From positions 1 through 7,340 of the forward strand of contig DBVQ01000023.1 of NCBI GenBank assembly GCA_002308155.1: a stretch of 7,340 nt of DNA, read 5' to 3'. The notes under the pieces were generated by a model. It ran no database searches and was not told the origin of the DNA. It worked only from the letters and a program-made list of their open reading frames with translations. This DNA comes from Christensenella sp. UBA1260 (lineage in GTDB: Bacteria > Bacillota > Clostridia > Christensenellales > CAG-917). Made by a program: the position numbers and the translations under genes. This document shows, in pieces, positions 4,673-7,340 of the stretch (position 1 is the stretch's first letter; each line of letters opens with the position of its first letter).

Positions 4673-6115
4673 ATGCAACTTGAAAAACTACTTGAAAACA
4701 TAAAAGTATTAGACACAAACGCAGACTTGCAAACAGACATAAACGATATAAAAATCAACTCTCACGAAGTGGGCGAAAACGACCTCTTTTGCTGTATGGA
4801 AGGAGCAAGCGACGACGGCAACAACTATCTCGGCGATATTTCCGTGCCCTTTGTGGCACTCACGGAGAAAAAACCTGCCGACCCGCTCATAAAATACGTG
4901 CTCGTGGACGACGTGCGCCGTGCGTATGCAACCGTGTGCGAAAACAAGTTTTTGAATCCGGCAAGAGATATGAAGTTTGTGTCAATCGTAGGCACAAACG
5001 GAAAGACGTCCACCGCACACTATATCAACTCGATTTTGACGTTTGCGGGAGTGAAGACGGGGCTCATCGGCACGGAGGGGCACTATATTCTCGGCGAGAG
5101 AGTGGGCGAAAGTCTGACGACGCCCGACCCATATGAACTCAACGAACTGCTCTTCAAAATGAGGGCAAAGGGAGTTGAGGTCGTCATCGCAGAGGTGAGC
5201 GCGCACGCCATATATCTTGAAAAACTCGGGAATATCGTGGCGGACATTGCCGTGCTCACAAATATCACGCAGGACCATTTGGATTATTTCAAAAACTTCG
5301 ACAATTATTGCGGAGTAAAAATGTCTTATTTTGACAAAAGATACATTTGCCATGCCGTTGTCAACGTGGACGACGAGAGTGGACGCATACTGTTAAAACG
5401 CCTTGAAGAGAGCGGACTCAAAACTACGACTTATGGGCTTTTTAACCCCGCGGACTGTTTTGCCGTGAACGTGAGAGAAAATATTGACGGCGTGAGTTTT
5501 GTCGGCAACTTTGATGACGATATTATTGAGGCAAAATCCGGACTCTATGGCGAGTTCAACGTTTATAACTTGCTTGCCGCAATGACGGTTGCGCATATTC
5601 TCAAAATTGACAGCGAGCAGATTATGCGCGCGGTGCGCAGAATAAAGTCGGTGAAAGGGCGGTTTTCAATCCTAAAAAACGACAAGGGCACGATAATCAT
5701 TGACTATGCGCACACTCCTGATGGACTCAAAAATCTGCTTTCTACTGCCAGAACACTCACGAAGTCTCGGCTCATAACTGTTTTCGGCTGCGGTGGAGAG
5801 CGCGACAAGCTCAAACGCAAGATTATGGGGCAGGTTGCAAGCAAGTATAGCGACTTTATCGTCATCACAACGGACAACCCGCGCGGTGAAAACCCCTCGG
5901 ATATAATCCGCGATATTGAGTTTGGCGTGAGCATAAAGGATGTCAAGTGCGTGGTTGACAGAGTGGATGCCATACGCTTTGCGCTTGGCGAAATGGAGGA
6001 GGGCGATACGCTGGTCATAGCCGGCAAAGGGAACGAAAACTATCTTGAAGTCAAGGGCAGAAAAATCCCATACAGCGACTTTGACGCGGTGGCACGCTAC
6101 GGGCAACTGAGATGA
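4673..6115 (+). CDS. murE: UDP-N-acetylmuramoyl-L-alanyl-D-glutamate--2,6-diaminopimelate ligase MurE
   Basis: MurE is the cytoplasmic ATP-dependent ligase that adds the third residue of the peptidoglycan stem peptide to UDP-MurNAc-L-Ala-D-Glu. The 480-residue product shows the three Mur domains: the N-terminal UDP-binding part (about 1-95), the ATPase domain with P-loop GTNGKTS (107-113), TTP (149-151), EVSAHA (174-179), TNITQDHLDY (196-205) and the Lys expected to be carbamylated (K216), then the C-terminal domain with GRFSI (329-333), DYAHTPD (344-350) and GCGGERDKLKR (372-382). D401-N-P-R404 is the meso-diaminopimelate signature; lysine-adding enzymes lack this Arg. G451 and E455 match the substrate-contacting Gly and Glu of the usual GKGHE, but the His is Asn here (GKGNE). 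The gene ends in an ATGA overlap with mraY, indicating translational coupling. It probably has its own promoter. Confidence 0.96.
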   Translation: MQLEKLLENIKVLDTNADLQTDINDIKINSHEVGENDLFCCMEGASDDGNNYLGDISVPFVALTEKKPADPLIKYVLVDDVRRAYATVCENKFLNPARDMKFVSIVGTNGKTSTAHYINSILTFAGVKTGLIGTEGHYILGERVGESLTTPDPYELNELLFKMRAKGVEVVIAEVSAHAIYLEKLGNIVADIAVLTNITQDHLDYFKNFDNYCGVKMSYFDKRYICHAVVNVDDESGRILLKRLEESGLKTTTYGLFNPADCFAVNVRENIDGVSFVGNFDDDIIEAKSGLYGEFNVYNLLAAMTVAHILKIDSEQIMRAVRRIKSVKGRFSILKNDKGTIIIDYAHTPDGLKNLLSTARTLTKSRLITVFGCGGERDKLKRKIMGQVASKYSDFIVITTDNPRGENPSDIIRDIEFGVSIKDVKCVVDRVDAIRFALGEMEEGDTLVIAGKGNENYLEVKGRKIPYSDFDAVARYGQLR

Positions 6116-7107
6116 GTGATTGGATTAAAATACTACTGTATTTTATTGCCTCAATTCTGCTTGCTCTCATAGTTGCGCCGCTCGTCATAAAGATTATGGC
6201 AAAACTGAGAGCCAAACAGACGGTGCTCGGCTACGTAAAACAGCACGAGGCAAAAAACGGCACGCCCACAATGGGCGGGTTTATATTTCTGTTGCCCGCG
6301 ACAATCTTTCCGCTCATAGAGTTTTCGGCATTTTCCGCCGTTGCCGTGTCCGTTATGGTTGGGTTTTGCATACTCGGCTTTCTTGATGACTTCATCAAAA
6401 TCCATTATGCGAGAAACCTCGGGCTCAAAGCGTATCAAAAAATCATTGGTCAACTGGGACTTGGCGTTGCAGTTGGCTATTTTGTGTATGCGTCAAGATT
6501 TATCGGCGGTGAATTGATTTTTCCCTTTGGCGTAAGCCTTGACATAAAATGGGGAATAATCATTTTCACAGTCATTGTCTATGTGGCAACCACCAACTCC
6601 GTCAACTTGACGGACGGACTGGACGGGCTTGCGGGCTACACGTCGGCGGCATATTTCATTGCGTTTTCGCTCGTGCTGTTCTTTTTGTGGCGCGATGCCG
6701 AGGCGGCGGGGGATGCGGAATATGCAAAACAACTGCTTTCGCTCACGATATACAGCGTGTGTCTGCTCGGCGGGTTGCTGGGATATCTCGTGTTCAACGG
6801 ATATCCCGCAAAGATAATGATGGGTGACACCGGCTCGCTTGCGCTCGGCGCAGGAGTGGCTACGGTTGCCGTTTTTGCAAAAATCCCGATTTTGATTGCC
6901 GTTGCAGGCATAATGTTTGTGTTTTCAAGCATATCAGTTATTGTACAAGTGCTTTTCTTCAAACTCACAAAAAAACGCGTATTTTTGATGGCGCCTTTTC
7001 ATCATCATCTTGAAATGAAGGGGATGCACGAGAGCAAAATCGTCACGCTGTATTTTGTTGTGAGTATGTTGGCGGGCGCAATAACTCTGATATTTGCGAG
7101 GGCATAA
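6112..7107 (+). CDS. mraY: Phospho-N-acetylmuramoyl-pentapeptide-transferase MraY
   Basis: MraY is the polytopic membrane enzyme that transfers phospho-MurNAc-pentapeptide from UDP to undecaprenyl phosphate, giving lipid I at the inner face of the membrane. The 331-residue length is typical. Family motifs are all present: GTPTMGG (50-56), the Asp pair D92-D93 in FLDDFIK followed by NLGLKAYQK, NSVNLTDGLDGLA (162-174, with D168 and D171), FNGYPAKIMMGDTGS (with D239) and the APFHHHLEMKG loop (H297-H299). Hydrophobic helices fill the rest, in line with the ten-helix fold. The start codon overlaps the murE stop as ATGA and has no clear ribosome binding site, so translation probably relies on coupling to murE. 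murF does not lie between murE and mraY, an order shared with Bacillus subtilis. murD begins immediately after the stop. Confidence 0.97.
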   Translation: MSDWIKILLYFIASILLALIVAPLVIKIMAKLRAKQTVLGYVKQHEAKNGTPTMGGFIFLLPATIFPLIEFSAFSAVAVSVMVGFCILGFLDDFIKIHYARNLGLKAYQKIIGQLGLGVAVGYFVYASRFIGGELIFPFGVSLDIKWGIIIFTVIVYVATTNSVNLTDGLDGLAGYTSAAYFIAFSLVLFFLWRDAEAAGDAEYAKQLLSLTIYSVCLLGGLLGYLVFNGYPAKIMMGDTGSLALGAGVATVAVFAKIPILIAVAGIMFVFSSISVIVQVLFFKLTKKRVFLMAPFHHHLEMKGMHESKIVTLYFVVSMLAGAITLIFARA

Positions 7108-7340
7108 ATGGATGTGATTGGCAAAAACGTGGTTGTTTACGGCGCGGGCGTGAGCGGAATCGCCGCATATATGCTTGCAACCGACTTGGGCGCAAAGGCG
7201 ATAATCTATGATGATGACCCGTCTGCAACGAGAGCGACCAACAGTATTGGCGTGTTTTCGGGTGCGGACGTCATCGTATTGAGCCCGGGAGTTTCGGCTG
7301 GCAAGGACTTTTTGTTTGACGCAAAACTTGAAAACAAACT
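7108..7340 (+). CDS. murD: UDP-N-acetylmuramoylalanine--D-glutamate ligase MurD, N-terminal part (runs off the window)
   Basis: MurD adds D-glutamate to UDP-MurNAc-L-Ala in the cytoplasm, using ATP. Only the first 77 codons lie in the window. They show the N-terminal Rossmann-like domain that binds the uridine part of the substrate: VVVYGAGVSGIAA (residues 8-20) with its glycine-rich loop, LGAKAIIYDDD (27-37) and ADVIVLSPGVS (54-64), the family SPG turn. ATG 7108 directly follows the mraY stop (TAA 7105-7107), and GAGGG (7098-7102), inside the end of mraY, serves as ribosome binding site 5 bases upstream. The ATPase and C-terminal domains are outside the window, so the gene is incomplete by position only. 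Identification rests on the N-terminus plus the position after mraY. Confidence 0.9.
   Translation, partial: MDVIGKNVVVYGAGVSGIAAYMLATDLGAKAIIYDDDPSATRATNSIGVFSGADVIVLSPGVSAGKDFLFDAKLENK

Overview
This window holds the front half of a dcw (division and cell wall) cluster, all on the + strand: mraZ, rsmH, an FtsL-position membrane protein, a class B penicillin-binding protein with one PASTA domain, murE, mraY and the first 77 codons of murD. The murE-mraY-murD order without murF, the PASTA-bearing PBP, the GGAGG-type ribosome binding sites and the sigma-A-like promoters point to a low-to-moderate GC member of the Bacillota (Firmicutes), most likely clostridial. The DNPR motif of MurE indicates meso-diaminopimelate peptidoglycan. 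I cannot name a genus from the sequence alone.

Layout. Positions 1-402 are very AT-rich and hold no supported gene. They contain two sigma-A-like promoters (about 215-243 and 321-349) with AAAAAGTGG direct repeats between them that look like an MraZ operator. Then come mraZ (403-873), rsmH (876-1808) and an FtsL-position protein (1850-2554). This first unit ends in a hairpin overlapping the last stop codon (2551-2580). A second, 15-bp hairpin with a T-run (2613-2660) straddles the 5' end of the PBP reading frame (2632-4491). After a 181-bp gap with a promoter whose -10 lies at the centre of a perfect palindrome (4615-4650) follow murE (4673-6115), mraY (6112-7107, ATGA overlap with murE) and murD (7108 to the window end).

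How the genes work together. MraZ is the likely local regulator. RsmH methylates 16S rRNA. The FtsL-position protein and the PBP should serve septal peptidoglycan synthesis. MurD and MurE make the UDP-MurNAc-peptide precursor, and MraY loads the finished pentapeptide precursor onto undecaprenyl phosphate to form lipid I.

The gene content is conventional and I see no new defence, mobile or biosynthetic system. The parts worth a second look are regulatory and structural: the promoter/MraZ-box arrangement; the FtsL-position protein, which has a long Gln/Tyr-rich cytoplasmic tail and almost no extracellular domain; the 2545-2680 junction, where two terminator-like hairpins, a missing start codon and ribosome binding site for the PBP, and a shift in GC and codon use coincide; and the palindromic operator-like site on the murE promoter.
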